A stretch of DNA of 64,000 nt from Cepaea nemoralis (GCA_014155875.1 JACEFZ010022384.1:579778-643777); one strand, 5' to 3'; positions 1 to 12,351 are shown, numbered from the stretch's first letter. The notes: generated by a model from the letters alone, not told the origin. A program made the numbers and translations.

Positions 1-60
1 GTTTCCTCCAGACCAGGAGCAGGAACCAAAGAAGCTGAGCCGGACAATTCAAATTTTTAG
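1..60 (+). CDS. possible C-terminal end of an upstream gene (last 19 codons)
   Basis: The window opens in a frame giving 19 residues, ending EPDNSNF, then TAG at 58-60. The stretch is richer in G+C than the AT-rich DNA after it, which carries AATAAA hexamers near 300 and 597 and so could be a 3' UTR. This would fit the end of a terminal exon, but 19 codons are too few to recognise a family and another frame is also open here. A chance open stretch is at least as likely. Confidence 0.2.
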   Translation, partial: VSSRPGAGTKEAEPDNSNF

Positions 61-860
61 AAGTCCAATTATGTTTTTAATGCTTGCATGTAATGATAAA
101 TATGAATGTGCTGATTGGAGACAAGTAATGTGTATGTGTGAGTACTAGGGTAGCCTAGGCAATGAGGAAACAGAAATCTAGAACTGTATATTTTCCCTAC
201 ATACTTTATACAGTATATTTTATATTTTAAACCGTATATACTTTTGCTGAGGACAGGCTTTTATTGTTTTTATAGTTGAAGAACAAACTTTGTACATGCA
301 ATAAACCGGGAGTTGATAAAACCTAATACAAATAACTAAGCAAGGAACATTTAAGCAATGTGTTATTATCATTATCATCATCATCTTTTCATTAGGCTCC
401 TCCTGGAGAACGTTCCATCACTTTAGATGACCTGAGCAGATGTACTTAAGTGTTTCAGTAGTGAGCTTTCAGTGGCAAATTGTTTTCTGTGACGTGGTTG
501 CCAGAAGCAAGTGAATATTCATCTAGGATAGTCTGTGTTTATTGATGTGGCTGCATTGTTTCTGTTGAATGTATAGGATTGATGTCATAGTATATAAATA
601 AACCACATTGTCATAGAAATAATATAACAATTGTTGCTTGATGTTCTATTTTATATGGTATTTGTCACAAGTTTTACGTTTGGAAACTGCATACATATAC
701 TTGTAATTAAAAATACATGTTATATTGTAGATGTAAATGTATTGATCATTATTATTTTGCTGTATATTGCTACCGGAAATAAACATGACAGTTTTTATGT
801 CCTACTGAAGTGTTGTGTCAGTTTTTTATGTCTGTTAAGTGCTGAAATGTAACATCAAAC
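61..860. other. AT-rich non-coding stretch
   Basis: No coding frame or repeat is convincing here. It contains AATAAA hexamers near 300, 597 and 778 and could be the 3' UTR of a gene ending at 60, or plain intergenic DNA. Confidence 0.4.
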
Positions 861-872
861 TTGTTCTAGTGT

Positions 873-1249
873 TTTAGTTTAGTTTGTTGACGGATCAACA
901 TCATGGCACGCGGGTGTAACCCATACGTGCTCCGTTATACTCCTAACTCAAGCCTGAGACCAGAGAAACTCAGCTCAGTGCACGAACTCCATAGCTCCGG
1001 CAAGGATTCTGAAATACTTCAGGTAGATTTTTAACTCGAAATTTCGCCCTAGGCTACTCTTTTTTTTAATTTCAAACTGCCAAGGGATTTTTTACGTGTG
1101 CAATAATACAAACGGGTGTCCGATCTCACTACCCAGAGACCAGGGGAAATTTGATTACTAGAAGTCCACATGAAAAAAATCCCAGGGCTTGAACCCGGGA
1201 CCTCCAGCACTCAAGGCGGACACCATACCTCGAGACCACTCAGCCGCCC
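873..1249 (-). mobile_element. SINE-B copy 1 (tRNA-headed SINE)
   Basis: Read on the minus strand, it starts with a tRNA-like head containing a B-box-like gggttcaagccc and an A-box-like stretch around tggtctcgaggtatgg, followed by a ~250-bp body and a tail of (ctaa)-type repeats. It is flanked by a 12-bp target-site duplication, ttgttctagtgt at 861-872 and ttgttctggtgt at 1250-1261 (11/12 match), the signature of LINE-driven retrotransposition. A second copy lies at 53975-54394. It should carry internal Pol III promoter elements; whether it is active cannot be judged. Confidence 0.88.
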
Positions 1250-1339
1250 TTGTTCTGGTGTATACCATTGGATCTTGGAATGTAAACGAGCAAATTAGAA
1301 AGAGTTTGAAGTCAGTAAAGATGTGGTTTTTGAGATGAT

Positions 1340-1795
1340 TGTTGTGAATACCTCGGACAACCAGAGTAACTAAAATTGATTGCCTGGAATAGGCGAATGA
1401 AATTAGAACATTAGGGACAAGTATAAAGCGGAGACGGTGTTCTTGGTCATGTAATGAGAAGAGAGGCGCTGAAGAAAATTGTGACCTCGGACAACCAGAG
1501 TAACTAACAATGATTGCCTGGAATAGGCGAATGAAAGTAGAACATTAGGGACAAGTATAAAACAGAGACAATATTCTTGGTTATGTAATGAGAAGAGAAA
1601 CAGTGGAGAACATTGTGACAGCTGGAAAGATCAGCAGTTGAAGAGGCAGCCCAAGAGAAATGTAGCCTGGTGGTCTAAGATAATGGCATGGAAGGATATC
1701 ATCAGTAGAATTGATCCAGAACACCAGGGTCTAAGTTCTCAGAACCTAACATGAATGGTTATGCCACTTTGCAGGTCATATGATGATGATTAGGG
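1340..1795 (+). mobile_element. LINE 3'-terminal fragment with internal tandem duplication
   Basis: Conceptual translation in shifting frames gives the RT-downstream tail typical of many animal LINEs: a piece like IPRTTRVT, then LGYVMRRETVENIVTAGKI and a basic PRE segment, then a WHGR segment and a LIQN piece. It ends in (atg)n near 1785. Stops and frame changes show it is dead. A ~134-bp segment is duplicated in tandem: cctcggacaaccagagtaac occurs near 1352 and near 1486. Confidence 0.7.
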
Positions 1796-1828
1796 AGTTT
1801 TGTATAATTTTAATACAGACTATTATTT

Positions 1829-2121
1829 TGACTGCAATAAAATATTGAGATTATTTTGACTACTATAAAATATTGAGATTGTTTTGACTACCATAAAATA
1901 TTGAGATTATTTTGACTACCATAAAATATTGAGATTATTTTGACTACCATGAAATATTGAGATTGTTTTGACTACCATGAAATATTGAGATTGTTTTGAT
2001 TACCATAAAATATTGAGATTATTTTGACTACCATAAAATATTGAGATTATTTTGACTACCATAAAATATTGAGATTGTTTTGACAACCATAAAATACCAA
2101 GATTGTGTTGACTACCATAAA
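1829..2121. repeat. 28-bp AT-rich minisatellite, about 10 copies
   Basis: Head-to-tail repeats of a unit containing ttttgactaccataaaata and ttgagatta. Copies differ by single substitutions such as accataaaat versus accatgaaat. It lies just after the LINE end and may have grown from flanking DNA. Confidence 0.9.
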
Positions 2122-2394
2122 AGACCTTTAATATTTTATCTATAAAATAAAGAAAGCTTGTATTTCATAAATTTACAAATAATATGACTACTAACATCAT
2201 TACTACTACCACCTCCACTATTATCATGATAACCAGAACCATTTTCCTTTCGACTACCATATAGTACTAAAAATGCTCTTTAAAAACTAAAACAACTGAA
2301 TAAATTGTGGAGGAGAACAGACAGAACTACAAAAATTTGATTTTTTTAAGAGCATGCATCTTTCCCATTGCAACATACACCTGTGAGACATGGA

Positions 2395-2800
2395 CACTGA
2401 CAATAGTGCAGAGAATGGGCAGCAGGCCACATAGAGGTTGAGGTGCAACAACTGATGCAGAGTAACACACATCAAGGTGTCATAGTGGTCTATACCGATG
2501 GGTCTGTGGTGAGAAACAGAAGTAGTGGTTGGGGTTTCATCGCGAAGGCTAATGGGCGATGATTGAAAAAGGAGAGTCTGGCATATGAGACTACTACCTC
2601 CAGCATGAACATGGAGGTGGAAACAGTAACAGTAGCATTCCTTTGGTAAGAAGAGACCACTGCAACACACACTGCATTTATTATGGACTCAAGGAGTATG
2701 CTAAGTAAGGTGGGGAAAGGGAACGTTTCGTGTGGAATAGCTAACCTCCTTCAGAGGTAACAGATTGTGAGAATTGTATGGATATATTGCCCTGGCCTTG
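2395..2800 (+). pseudogene. LINE ORF2 C-terminal region: RNase H domain, broken
   Basis: In the frame through 2488 the DNA encodes VYTDGSVV, then SGWGF, then after a TGA at 2560-2562 SLAYETTTSSMNMEVETV. These match the first Asp and the Glu motifs of the RNase H domain found at the C-terminus of I/Ingi/Jockey-group LINEs. Further on, in another frame, IMDSRSMLSKVGKG and RIVWIYCPGLVG match the next conserved blocks. Stops and frame shifts show decay. Its downstream coding portion has become the 88-bp minisatellite that follows. Confidence 0.8.
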
Positions 2801-3815
2801 TGGGGGCGTGAACAGGCTGGCAAGGAATGCACCTCTTGGTGATAGATTGCTTATTATGGACAAGGGAGAGGTGGCCGTGCGGGGGAGGTGGGGGTGTGAA
2901 CAGGCTGGCAAGGAATGCACCTCTCGGTGATAGATTGCTTATTATGGACAAGGGAGAGGTGGCTGTGCGGGGGAGGTGGGGGTGTGAACAGGCTGGCAAG
3001 GAATGCACCTCTCGGTGATAGATTGCTTATTATGGACAAGGGAGAGGTGGCTGTGCGGGGGAGGTGGGGGTGTGAACAGGCTGGCAAGGAATGCACCTCT
3101 CGGTGATAGATTGCTTCTTATGGACAAGGGAGAGGTGGCCGTGCGGGGGAGGTGGGGGTGTGAACAGGCTGGCAAGGAATGCACCTCTCGGTGATAGATT
3201 GCTTATTATGGACAAGGGAGAGGTGGCTGTGCGGGGGAGGTGGGGGTGTGAACAGGCTGGCAAGGAATGCACCTCTCGGTGATAGATTGCTTCTTATGGA
3301 CAAGGGAGAGGTGGCCGTGCGGGGGAGGTGGGGGGTGTGAACAGGCTGGCAAGGAATGCACCTCTCGGTGATAGATTGCTTATGGACAAGGGAGAGGTGG
3401 CCGTGCGGGGGAGGTGGGGGGTGTGAACAGGCTGGCAAGGAATGCACCTCTCGGTGATAGATTGCTTCTTATGGACAAGGGAGAGGTGGCTGTGCGGGGG
3501 AGGTGGGGGTGTGAACAGGCTGGCAGGGAATGCACCTCTCGGTGATAGATTGCTTATGGACAAGGGAGAGGTGGGGGTGTGAACAGGCTGGCAGGGAATG
3601 CACCTCTAGGTGATAGATTGCTTATGGACAAGGGAGAGGTGGCTGTGCGGGGGAGGTGGGGGTGTGAACAGGCTGGCAGGGAATGCACCTCTCGGTGATA
3701 GATTGCTTATGGACAAGGGAGAGGTGGCTGTGCGGGGGAGGTGGGGGTGTGAACAGGCTGGCAGGGAATGCACCTCTCGGTGATAGATTGCTTATGGACA
3801 AGGGAGAGGTGGTCG
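2800..3815 (+). repeat. 88-bp minisatellite derived from RNase H coding sequence, ~12 copies
   Basis: The unit contains gtgaacaggctggcaaggaa, tgcacctctcggtgatagat and gacaagggagaggtgg, followed by a G-rich stretch. The atgcacctct landmark recurs at 2827, 2915, 3003, 3091, 3179 and 3267 (period 88), then with slightly shorter spacing and one ~68-bp copy. Translation of the unit (GVNRLARNAPLGDRLLIMD, then KGEV) parallels the RNase H end of the other LINE copies (GVGGNQQADRLAG, then LMHDKTDVVKALWE at 29.3 kb). After the last copy the LINE reading continues as KGEVVERLWDQ. Confidence 0.9.
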
Positions 3816-3995
3816 AGCGCCTGTGGGACCAGGTTTTACTTTACTATACAAAACTTAGGCCGGCAATATTTTCAAACACTGCACAGTCATTAAAAATACA
3901 CCTTATATATTCGTTGCCACCGTTTGTAATTGGGTTAAAGGCTAGAGGGTCGACTTCATTTCGTTGCATCGGGCTCTTTCCCATAGTGCTCGGTC

Positions 3996-5366
3996 TAGTT
4001 AGTTAGTTAGTTAGTCGACAAATCATCCTCATTGCACATCGAACCATTCAGTCCATAAGTGCTCGGATAACCTCCTCAGCAAATCCCGCAGCGTGTAGTG
4101 GCTAACGACGCCAGTTCGTGTTGGTTTATCAATCTTCTTTGGCTTCCTGCCGTAGTGTTCTTGTTTGGCCACCCCTCTCTTTAATTTGCTGTTCTCGCCG
4201 TCTGGCCATGGTTCGTAGATTCACAGTCATCACTTGGTTCTCGCAAAAGTCTTACTTCTCGTAGAGAATTAGAATGTCAGCCTGGTCCATGGCGCGTCCG
4301 CCGTCCACAGTAGCCTTACCTGCGACGCTTGTCAGCCCGCTCATTCTCTTGTACCCTTGCATGCCCTGGCACGAAGATGAAACTAATCTTTCGCCAGCCG
4401 AGACCACTCCAGAGACAGCAACCATTCTCTTCGCCCCCCCCCCCCCCCCATATCTATCCTCTTGAGCATGTTCATTGAGTCGCTAAGGAAACCATGCCCT
4501 ACGTGAATGTCTGTTTCTCGCATCCATGTTCTTGCTCTTTACTTACTGCCATGACTTCCATAGTCAGGCGCTACTTGTTTTGTCTCAGCCAAACGCACCA
4601 GAGTCCTCCTTCACAATCTCTCCTCCGGCCTGTAGCCGGTAACGGTCCATGAGCTTTCCACAATGTTCGGCCGCCCGACCCCATCTGTGTAATGACCGAG
4701 CATCACCTGTTCTAGCGACTCTCTTGAAATCAACGACTTGTACTTCCGCCTTCCACAGCATGCCCGGGACTTTTCTGCTCTGCATTTTCCTGTCTTAGTT
4801 GGATGCCAAACTGAAAAAGGCCTGTACATAAATCTCGTTGGCACTTGTAACCACTACCTCGCCAGGGTTCTAAGCTGCCTTCCAAGTGAACACACCTGTT
4901 GAAATGTCTTCTGCTTGACCCATCCCACACTGACCTTCCTCTTTTAACTCCTGCTGCCCTTCACCTTCATAATTTCACTATTGTTGTGTGTTTGCATTAA
5001 CTCTGAGGTAGGCACGTGCTCTGCAAATTTGTATTCTGTCTTCAATGGATGAAAATCAAGAAGGTAGCGCATCGCCTGCATGCGTATCTCTTGTACATCC
5101 AAGAATAATGCGCATAGCTTCATTCTGTATCCTTTCCATCCTTTCTATTTGCTTACGGCTGAGAATCAGGATTGCCATCGCATACTCAAAAACAGACACG
5201 ACCAGCCCTTCATATAGAAGACATTGATGGCGCTGCTCACAGTTTGCTGCCGCCATCACCCGCATCGCAGCCAACCCTCTCTTGGTCTTTCTTATCACTT
5301 GGTCTATGTGCTCATTATAAGCAAGGCTTCGATCAAACCGTATCCCCAGGTAATTCATCCCCCTTA
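3996..5366 (-). mobile_element. LINE ORF2 3' half: RT thumb region plus RNase H, 5'-truncated
   Basis: Minus-strand frames give MNYLGIRFDRSLAYNEHIDQ, then KTKRGLAAMRVMAAANCEQR and IQNEAMRIILGCTRDTHAGD (5358-5056), the region after the RT catalytic core in Jockey/I-group LINEs. Lower down, HYTDGVGRPN and a VPGHAGIQENERADK-like segment in shifted frames mark a C-terminal RNase H. The 3' end has (ctaa)n repeats (plus-strand ttag repeats at 3998-4017). Multiple stops make it a fossil. The 5' junction near 5366 abuts a mariner-like fragment. Confidence 0.75.
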
Positions 5367-5447
5367 AGTCACTTATTCCATCGTTTTATTAGTCCTCCCA
5401 AACCGGCTGCATAGAATGGCGTGCCTTATTGTCATTTACCTGCCATT
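5363..5447 (-). mobile_element. mariner-like C-terminal fragment
   Basis: On the minus strand this carries the same sequence as the mariner-related copies at 6.9 and 28.9 kb: the tgcagccggtttgggaggac segment followed by taataaaacgatgg, which corresponds to the RW motif near the end of mariner transposases. Only ~85 bp remain. Confidence 0.6.
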
Positions 5448-6282
5448 TACCTGTTCGGTCTACTTTCAGAAGAAAGCGTCGCACAGAGCAAACCTTCACC
5501 ATGTTAGTATCACAGCCTGGGATTCTGATATAAATCATCATCAGCAACAAGTGCCCTGCCAGCTGGCTTTGGCGGTCATGGCTCTCCACAAATTTCGGTA
5601 TTTAGTGTTCATGATCAGTGTCAGCGTCTAACGGTATTTGAAAGTGAAGGGTTCAAGACAGGTAAATAGTACGAGCATAGATGAAACATAAATTCAGGCG
5701 TCAATAACATATGATTTATTATTCTCGAATTTAATTACATAATACTGTCTCATCACTCGCTAACAGCGTTCATTCTCGCACTAGTCAATATACAGCAATA
5801 ATGTGGCAATGCAATATTACGACACCAATTACTACACTAGCGTATCACAGCCCCACACACAAACACAAGTCACACGGCTCAGCTATTCAATAGCTCTGAA
5901 GTACTAAGTAGATTCTATCCTGTCACACTCTCAGCATCGCATCCTCTCTCAGTCGTGTCCAAAGTCCGTCTTGCTTCCCTTCGACTGCCCAGTGGTCACG
6001 AGGTACTTGCCCCTCGTGCAACCCGTGGGATGTCAGATGTCTCGCATACGCCGGGTTGAGACCAGGCGTACTGCGTCGTTCGACCTGTCCGTCACGGATA
6101 CTAGTACGGTCTTTCAGCATCTAGATTCTTCTCTTTCCCCCTTACTCACCCCATGTCCCTATCTCTAACATCTGTCCTTTCTTATGTCCCCTATAGGACC
6201 TTGACTTTGGCTGTGACGGTCATGGTTCTCCACAAATTTCGGTATTTAGTGTTCATGATCAACTTTGCTGATGATATTCGAT
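5448..6282. repeat. LINE 3'-end scraps and a 45-bp direct repeat
   Basis: A (cat)n-linked segment near 5534-5617 resembles the inverted 3' end of LINE copies at 17.2, 34.7 and 37.2 kb. The 45-bp block starting cggtcatggctctccacaaa (5573-5617) recurs almost exactly at 6217-6261. Nothing else between 5620 and 6216 can be identified. Confidence 0.5.
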
Positions 6283-6388
6283 GTAAAAACTAAATGGAAA
6301 AGAAGAGGTTAAATTAACATTCCTAGCTGACAGGGTTAATGTAACAACTAGCTGGGACATAAGAAGTTAAATTAACATCCCTAGCTGA
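6283..6388. repeat. ~57-bp tandem repeat, left block of a split array
   Basis: The unit contains aacattcctagctgacaggg and ttaatgtaacaactagctgg. The same array resumes at 10055 after the LINE insertion. Confidence 0.85.
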
Positions 6389-6789
6389 TCTTTTGATGTC
6401 AACGTCTTACAAGGTTATACACCAACAGCAGACAGTAGAATGACAGCATTGATGAATTTTATAATGATTTAGAGAAAGCCTTCAAGAAATGCAAGAATTC
6501 TGAAGTAAATATCATAATGGGTGACTTGAATGCCAAAGTTGCAAATCAACAGGACGGATGCATAGTAGGCAAGTATGGACTAGGGGAACAGAATGAAAGA
6601 GGTTACAGACTTGTACAGTGGGCAAAAGAGCACGATGTGATTATTGGAAAAACCTGATATCATCAGCATCCAAGGCGATTATGGACATGGAGGAGTCCTT
6701 ATCATAAGGAGTGTTGATTAGATTCTCATCAATAGAAGATTTCGAAATGCCTTAAAAGCCACAAAAACAATACCAAGCGCAGACTGCTA

Positions 6790-7162
6790 CAACGACCATT
6801 AATTAATCTAAACCACGTTTTCACATGTCTCCCGCCAAGGTAGGATTTCTGTGGACTTAGCCCCTTGTGATTTCCCGTAAAGCGACGCATAGGTGGCTAG
6901 AAAAAGTTACGAGGATTGAGTCAATAAGTAAGTCACCACAGTTATGTGGGATGGCAGGTAAATGACAATAAGGCACGTCATTCTATGCAGCCAGTTTGGG
7001 AGGACTAATAAAACGATGGGATAAGTGCATCAATGTTGGTGGAAATTATGTTGAGAAATAAAGGGACAATGCATGTATAAAAATAAACTGGTTTCAAGTT
7101 GTTATTATAGTTAGTTATTTTTCTACAGCCATTTGTGACTTACTTATTAACTTACCCTCGTA
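6790..7162 (+). mobile_element. mariner-like remnant with ~25-bp terminal inverted repeats
   Basis: A segment encoding VDLAPCDF, a block conserved in mariner transposases, leads into a 251-bp unit (6910-7160) bounded by inverted repeats cgaggattgagtcaataagt and acttattaacttaccctcg, each beside TA, the mariner/Tc1 target. The interior has ataaaacgatgggataagtg, the DNA for the transposase C-terminal RW-D block. Because the flanking ~110 bp is also shared with the 28.5-kb copy, the unit probably spread as a larger composite. Confidence 0.72.
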
Positions 7163-8651
7163 CATATACAAATAAAGAAAGTCAAATATACACCAAGATA
7201 CACAAAATTTGATCTACGGACACTGAAGCATGAGAGATAACAGATAAATTCAATGTAGTGGTAAAGAACACATCTGATGCATTGTCCGATATGGAAATAT
7301 TATTTCAAGATGTCAGCGACCAATGGGAAATATTAAATAAATCAGTCAACCAAGCTGCAGAAACAACCATCCAAAAATAAAGACTAATTGGACGCAAGAA
7401 ATGGAGACGGAAAGACATCTTAAAACTCATAGAAATAAGAAGAAATAACAAAAATAACAAGAAAAATATGAAGAGATTCTCAGGAAAATTAGGAAGCTAT
7501 GCAAAGAGGCAAAAGAAACATGGCTTGAGGAAAATTGCAAGGAAATTGAAAACCAACACAACACCCGGAATACCAAATTAATGCACAAAAGAATTAATGA
7601 CATCACTAACAAAAGAACACACACATCAACGGGTTGCCTAAAAACCAAAGATGGCAAAATCATAATAGAAAAAGATCAGATTTTACATGCGTGGTCAATT
7701 ATGTGAAAGACCTTTATGATGATACAAGAGAAGAACAGTATGATCATCGGAATAATAATGAAGGACCATCAATTTTGAAGATGGAAGTTCAGAATGCTCT
7801 TAACCATATGAAAACTGGCAAGACCCTGGGTACAGATAACATCACAACAGAAATGATCAATGCCTTAGAAGAATATGGAATAGACCAAGTCACCAGACTG
7901 CTGAACGCAATATATGATACTGGAGATATACCTCCTGAATTATGTAATTCTATATTTATTGCAATCCCAAAGAAATCAGGAGCCTTGGAATGTGATCAAC
8001 ATCGAACAATTAGTATAATGAGCCACATCACGAAGATTTTGCTGAGAATTATCATGCAAAGAGTTAGGAAGAAAATACAACCCGAAATAGGAGAAGAACA
8101 ATGTGGGTTTGTAGAAGGCAAGGGTACAGTAAATGCTGTGTATATACTGAGAACAGTAATTGAACGTTCTATAGAAGTAAACAAGATCTACATGTTTGCT
8201 TTATTGACTACACAAAGGCTTTCGATAAAGTGAGACATGTCGACATGATAAGGATGCTTGAGGATCCACAAATTGATAGAAAAGATCTTAGACTTGTAAA
8301 TACCGTATATAGGAAACAACAAGCTGCCATAAGAATTGATAATAAAGTAGGTCAATATCAGCCTATTAAGAGAGATGTTAGACAGGGATGTGTAATGTCT
8401 CCAGATCTTTTTTTCCTTGTACAGTGAAAATATTTTCAGAAATATAGACGAAATGGAAGGAATCACCATTGGGGGAACGATGCATCAATAACATTAGATA
8501 TACAGATGATACAGTCTTGATTGCAGACAATGAACAGGACCTGCAACATTTAGTAGATGCGGTTGTTGCACACAGTGAACAACTAGGGTTAGAATTTAAT
8601 TGTAAGAAGACACAGATTATGGTCGTCACTGGGAAAAAGGAAACACCACAA

Positions 8652-9399
<748 letters not shown>

Positions 9400-10054
9400 G
9401 TAATATACAAGTAAATGGGCATATTCTTAAACAGGTGAATCGGTACAGTTATCTAGGAACAGTCATAACATCTGATGGGAGATGCCTTGAAATGATTAGA
9501 ACAAGCATTTCCATTGCGAAAGTAGCCTTTTGCAAGATGAAAAACCTACTGACTCATAAAAAGATATCAAATGAGACGAGAAAAAGAATGTTGAAGTGCT
9601 AAATAGAATCTGTACTTTTGTATGGATGTGAAGCGTGGACAATGAGCAGACAAGCTGAAAAACATCTGATGGCTGTGGAAATGTGGTTTCTGAGGAAAAT
9701 GCAAAGAATACCATGGACAGACAGAAAAACCAATGAACAAGTCCTTGAAGAAACAAATGAAGATCGTAAACTGATTAGAGACATTAGACGTAGACAGTCA
9801 AAATGTTGTGGGCATGTTATGAGAAGAAATTAATTGGAGAACTTGGTGACAACTGAGAAGATCGAAGGGAAGAGACCAAGGGGAAGACCGAGAAATAAAT
9901 ACCTGGATGGCTTAGGCACGTGGCATGGTCGAGACAGAAACACAGAGCTAATCCACGACTCTGGTGATCGAGTGAAATGGCAAAACATGACCGGCCACTC
10001 TTATCGGCATGGAACATGATGGATGGATGGATGGATGGATGGATGGATGGATGG

Positions 10055-10196
10055 AGCTGACTGGGTTAATGTAACAACTAGTTGGGACATAAGTTAAAGT
10101 AACATCCCTAGTTGACAGAGTTAATGTAAAAACTACATTGGACATAAGAGATTAAATGAACATTCCTAGCTGACAGGGTTAATGTAGTAGCTAGCT
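10055..10196. repeat. ~57-bp tandem array, second block
   Basis: It resumes in register with the 6283-6388 block directly after the LINE tail: agctgactgggttaatgtaa, then acaactagttgggacataag. Confidence 0.85.
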
Positions 10197-10209
10197 GGTA
10201 CATAAGAAG

Positions 10210-10431
10210 TGGTCAAGCTGTTTAACTCGGGCTCCGAAGGTTGTCGGTTCGATTCCGGGCAGCGTCCATCGGTTCACGAGTTAAATTTTTCGGAGTCTCC
10301 TGTGGGTCGTCGCTAGAGCTACGGAATTCGTGCTTTGTGCGACGCTTTCCGCGCTGCGGAAAGAGACCGAGCCATATGGGATAAAACCCGGTGCAATGAA
10401 GTCTACCCTGTCGTCTTTTAATCGACTTTTT
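10210..10431 (+). mobile_element. SINE-A copy 1 with perfect 13-bp target-site duplication
   Basis: The head has an A-box-like tggtcaagctgtttaactcg and a B-box-like ggttcgattcc; the body has tcgctagagctacggaattc then gtgctttgtgcgacgctttc; the end is near ggtgcaatgaagtctaccc. It is bracketed by ggtacataagaag at 10197-10209 and 10432-10444, identical copies of the invaded tandem repeat unit. The exact duplication shows the insertion site precisely. Confidence 0.93.
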
Positions 10432-10444
10432 GGTACATAAGAAG

Positions 10445-10765
10445 TTAAAGTAACATGCCTAGCTGACAGGGTTAATGTAACAACTAGCTGGGACAGAAGA
10501 GGTTAAATTAACATTTCTAGATGACATGGTTAATGTAACAACTAGTTGGGGAAAAAGAAGTTAAATTAACATTCCTAGCTGACAGGGTTCATGTAAAAAC
10601 TACAATGGACATAAGAGATTAAATTACCATTCCTAGATGGACAGGGTTAATGTAACAATTAGATGTTAAAATGACATTCGTAGCTGACAACCAAGTGGGT
10701 TAGTATAACACAGCTACCTGAGACAGAAGAAGGCTAAAGTAACATTGCTGGCTGAACAGTATAAG
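10445..10765. repeat. ~57-bp tandem array, third block
   Basis: Diverged copies with aacatttctagatgacatgg and ttaatgtaacaactagttgg. It is bounded by SINE-A on the left and SINE-C on the right. Confidence 0.8.
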
Positions 10766-11036
10766 AGCGCTCGTCTCTTAAACTTCAGATGTGCTGATGC
10801 CGAGGAGGTAGGTTCAATTCCTTCACCGGTCAATTGGACGAAAATGTTGACTTCTCGTCCTTGCCTTGGGGACGTAAATTTCAAGTACCTCAGAAGTCGG
10901 AGTAGGTTCGCCTGATGGCGAGGGACACTGGTAATAAAGAAAGTTAATCCACAAGCAAAAATCAGTTCGGTACACCAGAAGTACCATCACGTGTATGAAC
11001 TACGTTTGAGTTCATAGCGAGCGAACACAACAAAAC
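10766..11036 (+). mobile_element. SINE-C copy 1
   Basis: A tRNA-like head (cgctcgtctcttaaacttca, then gtaggttcaattcc as B box) is followed by a body ending in catcacgtgtatgaactacg, then tttgagttcatag. The 3' portion matches the SINE-C copy at 48968-49372. It interrupts the ~57-bp array. Confidence 0.75.
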
Positions 11037-11560
11037 AAAATGTAACAACTATTTTTGACAGAAGAAAGTTAAAGTAACATTCATAGCTGACAGAATCAAT
11101 ATAACAACTACATGTGAAAGAAGAAGGTTAAAGTTACATTACTAGTTTTAGTTGACAGAATCTATGTAACAGATACATGTGACAGAAGAAAGTTAAAGTA
11201 ACATTCCAAGTTGACAGGATCGATGTAACAACTATACGTGAAAGAAGAAGGTTAAAGTTACATTACTAGTTTTAGTTGACAGAATCTATGTAACAAATAC
11301 ATGTGACAGAAGAAAGTTAAAGTAACATTCATAGCTGACAGAATCAATATAACAACTACATGTGAAAGAAGAAGGTTAAAGTTACATTACTAGTTTTAGT
11401 TGACAGAATCTATGTAACAAATAACATGTGACAGAAGAAAGTTAAATTAACATTCCAAGTTGACAGGATCGATGTAACAACTGCCTGGAACAGAAGAGGT
11501 TAAAGAAACATGTGCAGCCTACAACCCAGTGGGTCAGTGTAACAACTACAAGTGACAGAA
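11037..11560. repeat. ~57-60-bp tandem array, fourth block
   Basis: Units with gaagaaagttaaagtaacat and gacagaatcaatataacaac. A longer period of about 120 bp is visible because alternating units differ (acattactagttttagttga in every second one). Confidence 0.85.
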
Positions 11561-11815
11561 AGGAATGCTATGTAAACAAAGGTTGTTTAAACGCTGAGCC
11601 CTCAACAGACTTAGAACTTTAGACCTTAGAATAACAAATAGAATACAAGCTTGTAATTTCCACTACAGGACATATTTACAAACAAAAAATATGTTTTGTT
11701 GAGTTATGTCAAACGTCGCTGCACATTGGACATTCCCATGCCTGCTAGGTCCTCAATACAGCAGCCATCTCAAAATATTTATTATTTTTTTTAAAGCGTT
11801 TATTGTGTGTTAAAA

Positions 11816-12012
11816 GATGTTGCATTCTGTATTGTACTCGTTTTTAAATGCGTACTTGATGCGCGAGATTCGGCAGCGGATCGGGTCGCGCTGGTTACTT
11901 TTACGGGGGTATGTGAGCCGGTCGTTCAGAAAGCGATGGCAAACTACTGAACGTAAAACTTGCCAAGACATCAACAGCAGCTGAAAAAAGGATATGCGAA
12001 AAAGAACAAACA
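11816..12012 (+). mobile_element. SINE-E copy 1
   Basis: It shares gcaatggcaaactactgaac-type sequence (here gcgatggcaaactactgaac), the aagacatcaacagcagctga segment and a ggatatgcgaaa tail with copies at 12487, 49405 and 63378. The tRNA-like head is diverged. Confidence 0.7.
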
Positions 12013-12351
12013 ACTGTGTTGTCTAGTGTGTTCGTGTATTAACAGAGCGCTACAGATGGGCGTGTGTAGCGTGACATTAGTAATAGTTCTTCCATCCTCA
12101 CCAGACAGTAATTGTTAATGGTGGTGATGATGATGTCGTGGAGTAATCATAGTCTCCCAAACACACTGAAATAATCTTTCAATGGGAATTCTTTCATACT
12201 CCATGTTTTCTCATTCACACCCAGAGCATATATAGAATGAAATGTTAAATTGGAATTAATACAAAGGATCGCGAAAACAGTTTCTCATTGTTCCCATGCG
12301 GAACTGAAACAAGTATGACTTCGTATTCTTTTGTTTTTATTTATTTTATCA
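12013..12351. other. non-coding, no feature recognised
   Basis: No open frame of note, repeat or known element was seen in this stretch. Confidence 0.5.
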
